Assembly: GCA_013036995.1 (NCBI GenBank) | Contig: JAAOXG010000020.1 | Location: 1-64,000, forward strand | Origin: Lacrimispora defluvii | GTDB taxonomy: Bacteria; Bacillota; Clostridia; Lachnospirales; Lachnospiraceae | DNA: 64,000 nt | Direction of reading: 5' to 3' | Part shown: positions 33,233 through 42,229 of the stretch, one piece after another | Numbering within the stretch: the stretch's first letter is position 1 | Layout: every line of letters starts with the position of its first letter | The notes under the pieces: generated by a model | What the model saw: only the letters and a program-made list of their open reading frames with translations | What the model was told of the DNA's origin: nothing | Databases searched by the model: none | Translations under genes and position numbers: made by a program

Positions 33233-33994
33233 ATTAATACCATAGATTCCTATGCTTATGAATCCCGCATAAAAGGAGTAAACCCGGGATTAAAAGCAGT
33301 TGTGGCAATGGCAGCATTATTATTTTGTATTGGAACCGGAGATGTTTTGCTGTCTGTTACGGTGTTTCTGTCCATGGGCATTATTACGGTTTTTATGGGA
33401 GGGCTTTCCGTTCAGAAGTATCTTGCTCTGTTAAAGATACCAGTAACTTTTTTAGTTCTTGGAACTGCTGCCATTGTAGTTGGGATAGCTCATGTGCCGG
33501 CAGGACGCTTTTATATAACCATGCCAGGCTTTTATCTTTATTTGTCAGACGAAGGAGCAGCACTTGCTGCACGGCTGATTTTAAAAGCAATGGCTGCTGT
33601 AAGCGCCATGTATATGCTTGTACTTTCCACACCGGCAAGTGAGATTATTAATCTGCTTGGAAAACTGCATGTGCCCAAACTGATATCGGAGCTGATGAAT
33701 CTTATATACCGGTTCATCTTTGTTATGATGGATGTCCAGATCCATATGAAGCAGGCGGCGGAATCCAGGCTGGGATATTATAATTTCCTAACGTCCTGCA
33801 GGTCCTTCGGAGGAATCGGAGCGAATCTGTTTATCATTTCATTAAAGAAGGCGGGGATGTATTATGATGCCATGACTGCCAGATGTTATGAGGGCGAACT
33901 TCTGTTTCTGGAGGAGAAAAGGCCGGTGAAAGCAAAGGAGGCTGCTGCTGCGGCAGGCTATCTCGCATTTCTTTTGCTTTTATGGCTGGTGTAA
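33233..33994 (+). CDS. cbiQ: ECF transporter T component (CbiQ), probable ATT start
   Basis: About 253 residues, six membrane helices, the coupling component of a cobalt ECF transporter. The N-terminal IDSYAYESRIKGVNPGLK and the SRLGYYNFL / MYYDAMTARCYEGEL region are CbiQ/EcfT hallmarks. The only in-frame GTG (33224) sits within the ribosome site AAGGAGGTGA; the ATT at 33233 is five bases after it, in frame, at the family's usual start, so I place the start there. No usable ATG occurs before residue 26. The gene is followed by cbiO after 16 bases. Confidence 0.8.
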   Translation: MNTIDSYAYESRIKGVNPGLKAVVAMAALLFCIGTGDVLLSVTVFLSMGIITVFMGGLSVQKYLALLKIPVTFLVLGTAAIVVGIAHVPAGRFYITMPGFYLYLSDEGAALAARLILKAMAAVSAMYMLVLSTPASEIINLLGKLHVPKLISELMNLIYRFIFVMMDVQIHMKQAAESRLGYYNFLTSCRSFGGIGANLFIISLKKAGMYYDAMTARCYEGELLFLEEKRPVKAKEAAAAAGYLAFLLLLWLV

Positions 33995-34010
33995 AAATGA
34001 GGAGGAACAG

Positions 34011-34853
34011 ATGATGGAAGAAATACTTCTACAGGCAGAAAATCTTTCGTATTCCTATGGCACAGGAAGTAAAGCACTTTATGATGTGTCACTGTCTGTA
34101 AGAAAAGGAGAGAAAATTGCAGTTCTTGGTTCCAATGGAGCCGGGAAATCTACCTGCTTTTTAAACCTGAACGGTGTCTTAATCCCGGATACGGGAACAA
34201 TCAGGTATAAGGGAAAGAAAATTGGGAAAAAAGACTTAAATGAGCTTCGAAGAAAAGTGGGAATCGTATTTCAGGATGCCGACAATCAGATTATTGCATC
34301 TACCGTTTCTGCGGAGGTATCCTTCGGACCTATGAATTTAAGGCTTTCCAAAGAAGAAGTGAAACAGCGGGTTGAAATGGCGTTAAAGTCCATGAACTTA
34401 ATGATGTTGAAAGACCGACCTCCCCACTACTTAAGCGGCGGAGAGAAGAAACGGGTAAGTATCGCAGACATCATTGCCATGGAACCGGAGGTGATCATAT
34501 TTGATGAACCAACCGCATCTTTAGATCCGGTTAATGTAGAGATGCTCACACAGGTTCTTGATAAAATGACAGAAATGGGGAAAACTCTTCTGATTTCAAC
34601 CCATGATGTGGATTTCGCGTATAAGTGGGCAGAACGGGCTGTAGTTTTTGCCGGTGGAACCATTATTGCCGATGGCCCGGTAACAGACATACTGACTTCC
34701 GATCTTATCTTAAATCAGGGAAATTTAAAGAAGCCGGTTTTAATGGAGGTTTATGACAGTCTGGTGAAATGCAGGATCTTACCGGAAATGAGTCCTTATT
34801 TCAGGGATACAAAAGAATTGAACCAGCTGCTTAACAGGCAGTATGAAGGTTGA
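34011..34853 (+). CDS. cbiO: Cobalt ECF transporter ATPase (CbiO)
   Basis: A 280-residue ECF-type ATPase. Walker A GSNGAGKST, Q-loop VFQDADNQI, signature LSGGEKKRVSIADI, Walker B IIFDEPTASLD, H-loop STHDVDF. GAGGAGG gives the start; ATG 34011 or the adjacent ATG 34014 are both possible. Its stop codon lies within the -35 element of the promoter for the riboswitch transcript. Confidence 0.93.
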   Translation: MMEEILLQAENLSYSYGTGSKALYDVSLSVRKGEKIAVLGSNGAGKSTCFLNLNGVLIPDTGTIRYKGKKIGKKDLNELRRKVGIVFQDADNQIIASTVSAEVSFGPMNLRLSKEEVKQRVEMALKSMNLMMLKDRPPHYLSGGEKKRVSIADIIAMEPEVIIFDEPTASLDPVNVEMLTQVLDKMTEMGKTLLISTHDVDFAYKWAERAVVFAGGTIIADGPVTDILTSDLILNQGNLKKPVLMEVYDSLVKCRILPEMSPYFRDTKELNQLLNRQYEG

Positions 34854-34878
34854 CAGAATTTGGTATTGCAGTTACAAT
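34850..34878 (+). promoter_or_regulatory. Internal promoter for cbiMN
   Basis: TTGACA (34850-34855), 17-base spacer, TACAAT (34873-34878): near-perfect, and overlapping the cbiO stop codon. Start of transcription near 34885, immediately before the riboswitch. Confidence 0.85.
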
Positions 34879-34892
34879 ACAAGCGTATTATC

Positions 34893-35052
34893 TAAAAGGT
34901 GCCTGTGAAATTCTCCGCAGGATAATAGGGAAAAGGGTGAAAGTCCCTTACGGTCCCGCCGCTGTATATGCAGAGCAGGGCTCCATAAGTCACTGGGAAA
35001 CCGGGAAGAGGGAGCAGCTGTGTTTGATGCATGAGTCAGAAGACCTGCCTTT
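34893..35052 (+). ncRNA. Cobalamin (B12) riboswitch
   Basis: Contains the conserved core in order: AAAAGGTGCC 5' strand, GGGTGAAAGTCCC-type P3/P4 region, ACGGTCCCGCCGCTGT, GGGAAACCGGGAAG, and the B12 box GAGTCAGAAGACCTGCC (near 35034-35050). It lies upstream of cbiM only. An 85-codon open frame across it is fortuitous. Confidence 0.95.
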
Positions 35053-35066
35053 TTGTTTGGAGTATC

Positions 35067-35177
35067 CGGTTACGAGCGATGACCGGTGCCGGGAAGTCTT
35101 TTTGTAGTACAAAGATTTACCCATAGGGCACCAGTCTGATGTGTGGGAACCATCGGATGTAAGGTGCTTATTTTATT
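35067..35177 (+). terminator. Expression platform of the B12 riboswitch
   Basis: A CCGGT/ACCGG hairpin (about 35066-35086) is followed by a terminator-like stem, GCACC (35128-35132) and CTGATG pairing with CATCGG and GGTGC (35163-35167), then TTATTTTATT. GGTGCC at 35085-35090 can instead pair with GGCACC at 35127-35132, which would break the terminator, so it may be the antiterminator strand. Confidence 0.6.
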
Positions 35178-35192
35178 GGAAGGAGAATGAAA

Positions 35193-35942
35193 ATGAGTAG
35201 GAAAGAAAAAAGTATTATGAAACTTGCAACTGCATTTGCACTGACATTTGGAATCGTTCCCAGTGCCTTTGCAATGCATATTATGGAGGGCTATTTGCCA
35301 GTAGGGTATTGTATCGCGTGGGGTGCAGTCTGTGTGCCATTTCTCATTGCGGGCTTCTTTTCCATTCAGAAGACGCTCCGGGAGAACAGGAAGACGATCA
35401 CAGTTCTTGCCATGTCAGGAGCATTTGTATTTGTGCTGTCCTCATTAAAGATTCCATCTGTGACTGGAAGCTGTTCCCATATGACTGGTACTGGTCTTGG
35501 TGCAATTTTGTTTGGACCGTCTGCGGTCAGTATTCTGGGCATTATAGTTTTAATCTTTCAGGCGGTTCTGCTGGCCCACGGTGGTCTTACCACACTGGGA
35601 GCAAATACCTTTTCCATGGCAATTGCAGGTCCTTTCGTGTCTTTTGGAATATACAGACTTTGTAAGGCGTTAAAAGTGAATAAAATGGCAGCGGTTTTTC
35701 TTGCAGCGACGTTAGGCGATTTATTTACATACTGTGTTACCAGTTTTCAGCTTGCCTTAGCCTATCCCTCTGAAATAGGAGGCATTGGCGCTTCTGCTGT
35801 TAAATTCCTTGGAGTATTTGCACCCACCCAGCTGCCTCTTGCGGTAATTGAGGGAATTCTCACTACAGTCATTGTTATGACTCTTGAAACTTATGCTCTT
35901 CCGGAGCTAAAAGCCATTGGATTTACAAGGGAGGTAAAATAA
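35193..35942 (+). CDS. cbiM: Cobalt ECF transporter S component (CbiM)
   Basis: About 249 residues. ATG 35193 is seven bases after AAGGAG and preferred over ATG 35187. An N-terminal signal sequence ends at SAFA, leaving mature MHIMEGYLP, the N-terminus whose Met1-His2 coordinates Co2+ or Ni2+ in CbiM/NikM. Further motifs: [29 protein letters not shown] (residues about 75-105) and [19 protein letters not shown]12 control points to cobalt rather than nickel. Confidence 0.95.
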   Translation: MSRKEKSIMKLATAFALTFGIVPSAFAMHIMEGYLPVGYCIAWGAVCVPFLIAGFFSIQKTLRENRKTITVLAMSGAFVFVLSSLKIPSVTGSCSHMTGTGLGAILFGPSAVSILGIIVLIFQAVLLAHGGLTTLGANTFSMAIAGPFVSFGIYRLCKALKVNKMAAVFLAATLGDLFTYCVTSFQLALAYPSEIGGIGASAVKFLGVFAPTQLPLAVIEGILTTVIVMTLETYALPELKAIGFTREVK

Positions 35943-35943
35943 T

Positions 35944-36261
35944 ATGAGCAGGAAAAGAAAACAGACAATCGGGGTGCTGCTGGTTCTCGTATGTCTGATT
36001 GCCATCATACCTTTGTTTGCCTTAAAGGGAGCAGAGTTTGGGGGATCGGATGATGCAGGAAGCCAGATGATCACAGAAATCCGCGGTGCGGAATATGAAC
36101 CATGGTTTACTCCCGTTATGGAAGCTGCCATAGGCGGAGAGCTTCCCGGGGAAATAGAAAGCCTTTTGTTCTGCCTTCAGACGGGAATCGGAGTGGGAGT
36201 CATCGCATTTTTTATGGGAAGACTGGTGGAACGGAAAAAATGGCAGGATAAACAGTTATAA
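35944..36261 (+). CDS. cbiN: Cobalt ECF transporter accessory subunit (CbiN)
   Basis: A 105-residue protein with two membrane helices (residues about 8-27 and 75-95) and the extracellular loop FGGSDDAGSQMITEI ... YEPWFTPVMEAA ... LPGEIESLLFCLQT, the CbiN signature. Required with CbiM for metal loading. It overlaps the convergent crp-type reading frame by 85 bases. Confidence 0.92.
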   Translation: MSRKRKQTIGVLLVLVCLIAIIPLFALKGAEFGGSDDAGSQMITEIRGAEYEPWFTPVMEAAIGGELPGEIESLLFCLQTGIGVGVIAFFMGRLVERKKWQDKQL

Positions 36262-36926
36262 TAGTTAAATAGACAGATACAAAAAAAGAACTGTTTAGAT
36301 TTTATATCTGAATCGGCTCTTTTTTTGTCCATATGCTGCAATATATCCGCCTCACATAAAACCGAAAACACATGAAGCAGGTGACGGTAGCTGACACCCA
36401 GGTATTCCGCAACCTCTGTGTGTTTCCTATTATAGATTTCTCCATCTGCAGATAATAGTATAAAATTAGCAAGACGGTTTACCAGAGGATAATTCTGGTT
36501 AGTTGCATAATTTGAGGTATTGCGCAGAGCCTTCCGGCATAAGAACAGGCACAGATAATTTAAAAATTTGGTATCGTTTCTTAAAAGATGGCTGACCTCC
36601 CTTAGTGGCAGCAGTATACAGACGCACTTATCCAAAGCAATGACTCCATTGGTAAATTTCTGTGCACCCATAAATTCCATCTCCCCAAATAAGGTTGGAG
36701 ATTTAAAAAAATCAATAATGGTAACCTTTCCGTTTTCATGAGTCAGGAAAAGCTTGGCATTTCCCTTTATAAGAAATACCAGATCAGATAAATCATCACC
36801 TTCCCTGCATATTAATTCATTTTTTCTGAATTCTTTCCATTTGGCATATGGAGTAATGTCAAAGGAAAAGATATTAGTGACATAGGAGGGAATTATTTCG
36901 CTGGCCTTTTTCATATTCATAGACAA
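36177..36926 (-). CDS. Crp/Fnr family regulator (YeiL-like), frame extends past its terminator
   Basis: A 249-codon frame. Residues 20-120 are a cyclic-nucleotide-type sensor barrel (REGDDLSDLVFLIKGNAKLFLT; PTLFGEMEFMG), residues 140-205 the winged helix (RLANFILLSADG; HTEVAEYLGVSYRHLLHVFSVL). The family normally ends near residue 205-225. Here translation continues through a terminator hairpin (36281-36326) into 45 residues that are antisense of cbiN and unlike any domain. Transcripts ended at the hairpin would lack a stop codon. No N-terminal Fe-S cysteines. A Crp-type box lies 63 bases upstream of the start. Confidence 0.82.
   Translation of the reverse strand: MSMNMKKASEIIPSYVTNIFSFDITPYAKWKEFRKNELICREGDDLSDLVFLIKGNAKLFLTHENGKVTIIDFFKSPTLFGEMEFMGAQKFTNGVIALDKCVCILLPLREVSHLLRNDTKFLNYLCLFLCRKALRNTSNYATNQNYPLVNRLANFILLSADGEIYNRKHTEVAEYLGVSYRHLLHVFSVLCEADILQHMDKKRADSDIKSKQFFFCICLFNYYNCLSCHFFRSTSLPIKNAMTPTPIPV
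36281..36326. terminator. Bidirectional terminator inside the crp-type reading frame
   Basis: A 20-bp imperfect stem with AAAAAAAGA and TCTTTTTTT ends and inner TTTAGAT/ATCTGAA (36281-36326). It suits both cbiN (plus) and the crp-type gene (minus), but the latter's frame has no stop codon before it. Confidence 0.8.
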
Positions 36927-36988
36927 ATCTCTTTCAAACTCTTTTTTATAATTTATCTTACTATAAAACTTCCCTAAATTCCAGATTT

Positions 36989-37006
36989 ATGTGAGAAAAC
37001 TCATAT
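36989..37006. promoter_or_regulatory. Crp/Fnr-type operator at class II position
   Basis: ATGTGA-GAAAAC-TCATAT (36989-37006), a one-mismatch dyad of the TGTGA-N6-TCACA type. Its centre (36997.5) is 41.5 bases before the expected start of the plus-strand operon, the classic activation position, and it is also in the region upstream of the crp-type gene. Confidence 0.6.
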
Positions 37007-37026
37007 TTTTCACAAAAAGCAAATGA

Positions 37027-37032
37027 TATAAT
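37027..37032 (+). promoter_or_regulatory. -10 element of the U32-like operon
   Basis: TATAAT at 37027-37032 with no recognisable -35, as expected for an activator-dependent promoter with the dyad at 36989-37006. Confidence 0.6.
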
Positions 37033-37092
37033 ATTGCGTATTATAAACAGCAGCAATCACTTAAAATATCAAACGTTTTCCAGGGGGGTCTC

Positions 37093-38262
37093 ATGATAAA
37101 ATTTGCACTGCCATACAATGGAGATATGAATTTCATTGATCAATCGCTTTATATGTACGGGAATTATATTGAGAGCTATTTTGGTAATTTAGGAATTGAT
37201 GATTTTGGCGGGGGACGCGCCCAAACTCAAAATATTGTGAAACAGGAAAGTGAATTGAAAGCAATCCTGGACAAGCTAAACGCCGCCGGCATTGAATTTA
37301 ATTATGTCATCAATAACAACGGCCTGATGAATGAGGAGTTTACCGAAAAGTACCAGGAAAGGTATCTGAAATTTATCAACAAATTAGTTGATTTGGGAAT
37401 ACGAAAGGTCACATTGAGCAATCCATATCTAATCAAATATACAAAACAGAAATTGCCGTCTTTAAAAATATCAGCATCGGTGAATTTAAAAACCCGTTCA
37501 TGGGAAGAACTTGAATATCTGATTCAATTAGGCATTGATGAAGCAACGCTGCATTACGATTTAATCAAGAATTTTGCAGAGCTGATCAGAATTCGTTCGA
37601 AGACTGATCTATTATTAAAGCTCATTCCAAATGATTTGTACATATCAAATTGCCCCTGGCAAAAAGGTCATACTCGTATGCAGGGTTCCCACAGCAAGCA
37701 TAAAGAGACGAAAACTCCATACTTCAGCTATTACAGAAATAAATGTGTGAATATCCGGAATTTAAGGCCAGAGGAAATATATAGCGGAAAATGGATTGCT
37801 CCGGCTGATATACCCAAATACATGGAAATTGGTTATAAAAATTTCAAATTACTGGACCGTCTGGCTACGACAGAATGGATCATGAAATCCATTGAAATAT
37901 ATATTGAGCAAAGCCGGACAACCCATTTGGAAGAAATATTAGGAACCTATGGCTCCAAATCTAACATTCATGCCGCTCTTATTGATGGCCCTTTGGAGCA
38001 GGCTCTTTACCCAAGACAGCAGCTGGAGTTGATACCTGAAATATCTCATGTGGACAATAAACTCTGGTATTCCAGCGATCACACGGACAATTGCACACAC
38101 TGCACGTTATGCCGTCATGCCGCTGACAAGGGCCTGATTTATCCGGAGGATAAGAGGGAACAGTATATTGAAAATAACAGGAGGTGGCAGAGCAGAATTA
38201 CTAAATTACCGTATATCAAAGAGTTAAATCTTGGTGAGGTACAGCGTATAGAATATAAGTAA
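37093..38262 (+). CDS. U32-like (UbiU/UbiV-type) TIM-barrel protein
   Basis: A 389-residue protein distantly related to the peptidase U32 group. It has the NPYLIKYTKQKLPSLKISASVNLKTR core seen in U32 TIM barrels. Cysteines at 187 (NCPWQ), 218 (NKCVN) and 334/337/340 (NCTHCTLC) could bind a 4Fe-4S cluster, as in UbiU/UbiV, which carry out O2-independent hydroxylation. The classical U32 signature around GSLC is missing, so peptidase activity should not be assumed. First gene of a four-gene run with GGGGGGTC as ribosome site. Confidence 0.65.
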   Translation: MIKFALPYNGDMNFIDQSLYMYGNYIESYFGNLGIDDFGGGRAQTQNIVKQESELKAILDKLNAAGIEFNYVINNNGLMNEEFTEKYQERYLKFINKLVDLGIRKVTLSNPYLIKYTKQKLPSLKISASVNLKTRSWEELEYLIQLGIDEATLHYDLIKNFAELIRIRSKTDLLLKLIPNDLYISNCPWQKGHTRMQGSHSKHKETKTPYFSYYRNKCVNIRNLRPEEIYSGKWIAPADIPKYMEIGYKNFKLLDRLATTEWIMKSIEIYIEQSRTTHLEEILGTYGSKSNIHAALIDGPLEQALYPRQQLELIPEISHVDNKLWYSSDHTDNCTHCTLCRHAADKGLIYPEDKREQYIENNRRWQSRITKLPYIKELNLGEVQRIEYK

Positions 38263-38276
38263 GGGGGCAGGTACCA

Positions 38277-39098
38277 ATGGGTGAAATGTTACTACCATTA
38301 TACTTGGATGAGAGCTTTATGGACTCTGAGTCAGAGGGAAGAATTTATTTGACCAGATTTGAGCAGGACTTTCAAAAAGATTGTTTTTTGTTTCATGAAG
38401 CGAGGGACTATGCAATCTCGCCGGAGGAAGCCAGGAGCATCAGCGGCACGCATCAGTTATGTTATGCCTATGATATGTTTCATTTCGAAAACAGAGAATT
38501 CACCGTAGAGGGGTATCAGGAAATTTGCAAAGATATTGAATCCATGATTGACACCGGATTTAAATATATTCTGGTATCAAACCCCTATATTATTGAACTG
38601 CTCTGCAACGAATACAGCAAAGATATTCGTGTGATTGTTTCATCCCAGCTGGAAATTAATCATGCACACAGTAAAATATTTTTTGATGTTTTAAACAATA
38701 CCAGAAATATTTCTTATGTTGTGGTATCTCAGAATCATCTTCACAAACAAGAATTTGAAGAAATGAGACGTACATTCGGTAGTATTGGGCTTATGGTAGA
38801 GCTGGACCGCCTGATTTCAGATAATCAGATCGTGCATGAGCAATTCAATAACATGATCTACGGATATTATAATGATTCTGTAAAGTGCCATTTAAAAGAA
38901 TATATAGAGGAAAACCGACGTTATTTCAGAAAGCAGGATCTGGTTGACCAGTTTGATGAAAACATTTCTTATAAGCTGGGAGAGATTGGTGTGGAGAAGG
39001 AACTTCCAGAAAAAAATCTGAAACATCTGCTTAATAATGAATTGGAAGAGATCCAGGTAATTGATTATGACCTATGGCAGTGGAAAAGAATGAAATAA
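38277..39098 (+). CDS. Second U32-like protein, partner of the preceding gene
   Basis: A 273-residue protein. The middle FKYILVSNPYIIELLCNEYSKDIRVIVSSQLEINHAHS parallels the core of the upstream protein, so the two are paralogues and could form a heterodimer like UbiU-UbiV. It has few cysteines (36, 52, 75, 119, 206) and no CxxC motif, so any cluster would lie in the larger partner. Fourteen bases separate the genes. Function unknown. Confidence 0.6.
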   Translation: MGEMLLPLYLDESFMDSESEGRIYLTRFEQDFQKDCFLFHEARDYAISPEEARSISGTHQLCYAYDMFHFENREFTVEGYQEICKDIESMIDTGFKYILVSNPYIIELLCNEYSKDIRVIVSSQLEINHAHSKIFFDVLNNTRNISYVVVSQNHLHKQEFEEMRRTFGSIGLMVELDRLISDNQIVHEQFNNMIYGYYNDSVKCHLKEYIEENRRYFRKQDLVDQFDENISYKLGEIGVEKELPEKNLKHLLNNELEEIQVIDYDLWQWKRMK

Positions 39099-39145
39099 AC
39101 AATTATATTAATGCAATTAATTATAGGGATGCGAGGGTATGGAAC

Positions 39146-39781
39146 ATGAAGCTTTTAATATTAGATTTTGACGGAACAATAGCAGATACAAAGAGCAGCA
39201 TTGTAAACACAATTCAGGCCACAGCAAAAGAACTGGGCTATGGAATTGCCAGGGAGAAGGACATACAGGAAAAAATAGGGCTGCCGCTTAAGGATACCTT
39301 TTCCTCTGTACTAAAAGTCCCGGACAGTGAGATGGATCATGCCATTGATTTATACCGCAGTAAATACCAGGATATCTGTATGGAAAGTGTTACATTGTTT
39401 CCTGATGTAAAGAGCACCATAGAGTACCTGTCACAAAAGGGAATTGTTATTACAGTTGCCTCAAGTAAGGGCAAGGACGCTCTTCATCTGTTGCTGGATC
39501 ATTTACAGGTAAGTCCTTTTATTTCCCGCATCTACGGCGAACAGGACGTAAAAAATAAAAAGCCGGCCCCAGACATGGCACAATTAATATTGGAGCAGGA
39601 AAAATGTGAACCGGAGGAGGCATTGGTGGTAGGGGATACGGTATTTGACCTTCAGATGGGACGCGGCGCAGGCTGTCACACCTGTGGTGTGACCTATGGA
39701 AACAATTCTTATGAAGAGCTGAAAGAGCAAAACCCCACCTTTATCATCAATAATTTCGGCGAATTGAAAAGCATCTTTTAA
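39146..39781 (+). CDS. HAD-IA family phosphatase (phosphoglycolate phosphatase-like)
   Basis: A 211-residue HAD hydrolase. ATG 39146 follows GAGGGT by seven bases and begins MKLLILDFDGTIADT, motif I with the nucleophile Asp. Motif II VASSKGKD, motif III KKPAPDM, motif IV VVGDTVFDLQMG. Helical cap type C1. It likely dephosphorylates a small sugar phosphate or nucleotide; its place before IMP dehydrogenase hints at nucleotide metabolism, but this is a guess. Confidence 0.88.
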   Translation: MKLLILDFDGTIADTKSSIVNTIQATAKELGYGIAREKDIQEKIGLPLKDTFSSVLKVPDSEMDHAIDLYRSKYQDICMESVTLFPDVKSTIEYLSQKGIVITVASSKGKDALHLLLDHLQVSPFISRIYGEQDVKNKKPAPDMAQLILEQEKCEPEEALVVGDTVFDLQMGRGAGCHTCGVTYGNNSYEELKEQNPTFIINNFGELKSIF

Positions 39782-39805
39782 GCAGCAAAGGAAAAGAGGT
39801 CTCAA

Positions 39806-41296
39806 ATGGTTAAATTATATGATGAAATTTCCAGAACCTTTAACGAATATCTGCTGATCCCTAATTTATCCACGCCCCTGTGCATGCCTGAGAAAATTGA
39901 TCTGACCACTCCTATTACAAGATTCAGACCAGGGGAAGCGCACGTAAGGTTAAACATTCCGTTTGTTTCTGCCATTATGCAGGCTGTGTCTGATCACAAA
40001 CTTGCCATTTCATTGGCCCGGTGTGGAGGGCTGTCATTTATATATGGAGCCCAGACCATTGATTCACAGGCTGAAATGATACGGAAAGTCAAAAAATTCA
40101 AGTCCGGCTTTGTTGTATGCGATTCCTACCTTTCGCCGGAACACACTTTGAATGAGGTACTCAGGCTGAAGGAGGATACCGGTCATACTACCATAGCGGT
40201 TACCTCCAACGGGAAATCGGACGGTATTCTTACTGGTATTATTACCAGCAGAGATTACAGAATAAGCAGGGATCCCCTGGATAAAAAAGTCTGTCATATT
40301 ATGACTCCTTTTGAAGCGCTTATTACAGGGCGGGATGGAATCTCTTTGAATGAAGCAAATGACCTGATTTGGGCAAATAAATTAAATTGTCTTCCTATTG
40401 TTAACGAAAGACAGCAGCTGGTTCATATGGTGTTCCGTAAGGATTACGAAGCTCATAAAGAGAATCCTTTTGAGCTTCTTGATGAGAAGAAGAGCCTTCT
40501 TGCAGGTGCTGGAATTAATACTTACGATTATCAGGAACGGGTTCCGGCACTGCTGGAAGCAGGCGCTGACATCTTGTGCCTGGATTCTTCCGATGGTTAT
40601 TCCACTTGGCAGTATGATGCCATTACCTACATAAAGTCAAAATTCCCCAAGGGATATATCGGTGCGGGCAACGTGGTTGATGCTGAAGGCTTCCGTTATC
40701 TGGCTGATGCAGGGGCAGATTTTGTAAAGGTGGGCATTGGCGGCGGGTCTATTTGTATAACACGTGAGCAAAAGGGGATTGGCAGAGGTCAGGCGACTGC
40801 CATACTGGAAGTTGCTTCTACCAGGGATAAATATATGGAGGAGACCGGCATCTACATTCCCATCTGTTCCGACGGAGGAATTGTGTATGACAATCACATT
40901 GCCATAGCCCTGGCTATGGGAGCGGATTTTGTGATGATGGGAAGATACTTTGCAAGGTTTGATGAAAGCCCGGGAAAGAAGCTGAAACGAGGCAATGAAT
41001 ATGTAAAGGAATATTGGGGAGAAGGGTCAGACCGGGCAAAGAACTGGCAGCGCTACAGCATGTCAGCCAGCAAAGATACTCATTTTGAAGAAGGTGTTGA
41101 CAGTTATGTTCCTTATGCAGGTGCACTTAAGGATAATTTATCAGTCACTATCAGTAAGATAAAGTCCACAATGTCCAGCTGCGGGGCGGCTTCCATCCAG
41201 GAATTCCAGAAAAAAGCAAGGATCACTCTTGTTTCTCCCATGAGTATTCGGGAAGGCGGAGCCCATGATATCATACTGAAAAATAAAGATTACTAA
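39806..41296 (+). CDS. guaB: IMP dehydrogenase
   Basis: A 496-residue IMPDH, converting IMP to XMP with NAD+. The barrel starts [16 protein letters not shown]; two CBS domains lie between residues about 100 and 215 ([49 protein letters not shown]). Catalytic Cys is in [20 protein letters not shown], and the flap contains NWQRY. The form differs from the usual GuaB (GRGQ in place of GVGVPQ, long insert around [14 protein letters not shown]) but matches a version I recall from many Clostridia. Ends with a strong terminator. Confidence 0.9.
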   Translation: MVKLYDEISRTFNEYLLIPNLSTPLCMPEKIDLTTPITRFRPGEAHVRLNIPFVSAIMQAVSDHKLAISLARCGGLSFIYGAQTIDSQAEMIRKVKKFKSGFVVCDSYLSPEHTLNEVLRLKEDTGHTTIAVTSNGKSDGILTGIITSRDYRISRDPLDKKVCHIMTPFEALITGRDGISLNEANDLIWANKLNCLPIVNERQQLVHMVFRKDYEAHKENPFELLDEKKSLLAGAGINTYDYQERVPALLEAGADILCLDSSDGYSTWQYDAITYIKSKFPKGYIGAGNVVDAEGFRYLADAGADFVKVGIGGGSICITREQKGIGRGQATAILEVASTRDKYMEETGIYIPICSDGGIVYDNHIAIALAMGADFVMMGRYFARFDESPGKKLKRGNEYVKEYWGEGSDRAKNWQRYSMSASKDTHFEEGVDSYVPYAGALKDNLSVTISKIKSTMSSCGAASIQEFQKKARITLVSPMSIREGGAHDIILKNKDY

Positions 41297-41297
41297 A

Positions 41298-41350
41298 TGG
41301 GAGCGCTGCTCAACTAAGAAAAAGTTAGTTGAGCAGCAGCTCCCTTTTTC
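41298..41350 (+). terminator. Terminator after guaB
   Basis: GGGAGC and GCTCCC arms with a long inner CTGCTCAACTA/TTAGTTGAGCAG stem (41299-41344), then TTTTT. Confidence 0.9.
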
Positions 41351-41431
41351 CTTATTAGTTTTGCAACACGCCCTTTTCGAATGCTGTTTAAAATGGTATA
41401 CTAACACTATCTTTTGACGGAGGTGAATGCG

Positions 41432-42187
41432 ATGAAAAAAATGATATCATGGAATGTGAATGGACTTCGTGCCTGTGTGGAGAAAGGTTTTCTGGATTAT
41501 TTTAATGAAGTAGATGCGGACGTGTTCTGTATTCAGGAAAGCAAGCTGCAGGAAGGACAGATTGACCTTCCTCTTCCAGGCTATTATCAATATTGGAATT
41601 ACGCACAAAAGAAGGGATATTCAGGTACTGCCCTGTTTACCAGGGAGGAGCCAATATCAGTTACTTATGGTATGGGGATAGAAGAGCATGATAAAGAGGG
41701 ACGGATTATTACGGCTGAGTTTCCAGACTATTATGTAGTAACCTGCTATACTCCAAATTCCCAGAATGAACTGGCGCGCCTTCCCTACCGTTTGACCTGG
41801 GAGGAGGCATTTCTGGCCTATCTAAAAGGGCTGGAGGAGAATAAGCCTGTTATTTTCTGCGGAGACTTAAATGTAGCTCACAAGGAAATTGATTTGAAAA
41901 ATCCCAAATCCAACCGGAAAAATGCAGGTTTTACCGATGAGGAGAGAGAAAAGTTTACCATACTTGTAGAGAGTGGCTTTATAGATACCTACCGGTATTT
42001 CTATCCGCAGCAGGAAGAGATGTACTCCTGGTGGTCCTACCGCTTTAAGGCGAGGGAGAAGAATGCAGGGTGGCGTATTGATTATTTCTGTGTATCACAA
42101 AGTCTGGAGGACAGACTGGTAAGTGCAGATATTCATACCCAGGTGACAGGCTCTGACCACTGTCCGGTGGAACTTGTAATTAAATAA
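41432..42187 (+). CDS. exoA: Exodeoxyribonuclease III (AP endonuclease)
   Basis: A 251-residue ExoA/Xth protein, start at ATG 41432 after GGAGGTGA. Motifs in order: [24 protein letters not shown] (metal-binding Glu), [26 protein letters not shown] (catalytic Asp/Asn), [20 protein letters not shown], and GSDHCPV (catalytic His). It incises abasic sites in DNA repair. The ABC-F gene follows 42 bases later. Confidence 0.95.
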   Translation: MKKMISWNVNGLRACVEKGFLDYFNEVDADVFCIQESKLQEGQIDLPLPGYYQYWNYAQKKGYSGTALFTREEPISVTYGMGIEEHDKEGRIITAEFPDYYVVTCYTPNSQNELARLPYRLTWEEAFLAYLKGLEENKPVIFCGDLNVAHKEIDLKNPKSNRKNAGFTDEEREKFTILVESGFIDTYRYFYPQQEEMYSWWSYRFKAREKNAGWRIDYFCVSQSLEDRLVSADIHTQVTGSDHCPVELVIK

Positions 42188-42229
42188 TAACGGATCAGAC
42201 AGAGTATTACGCAGGAGAATAATAAAAAC

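Noticed and set aside
34853-35107. 85-residue protein after cbiO
   Set aside because: The frame lies on the cobalamin riboswitch and its expression platform; no family resemblance.
37093-39098. Calling the two U32-like proteins collagenase-type peptidases
   Set aside because: The classical U32 signature around the GSLC motif is absent; several family members are Fe-S hydroxylases rather than peptidases.
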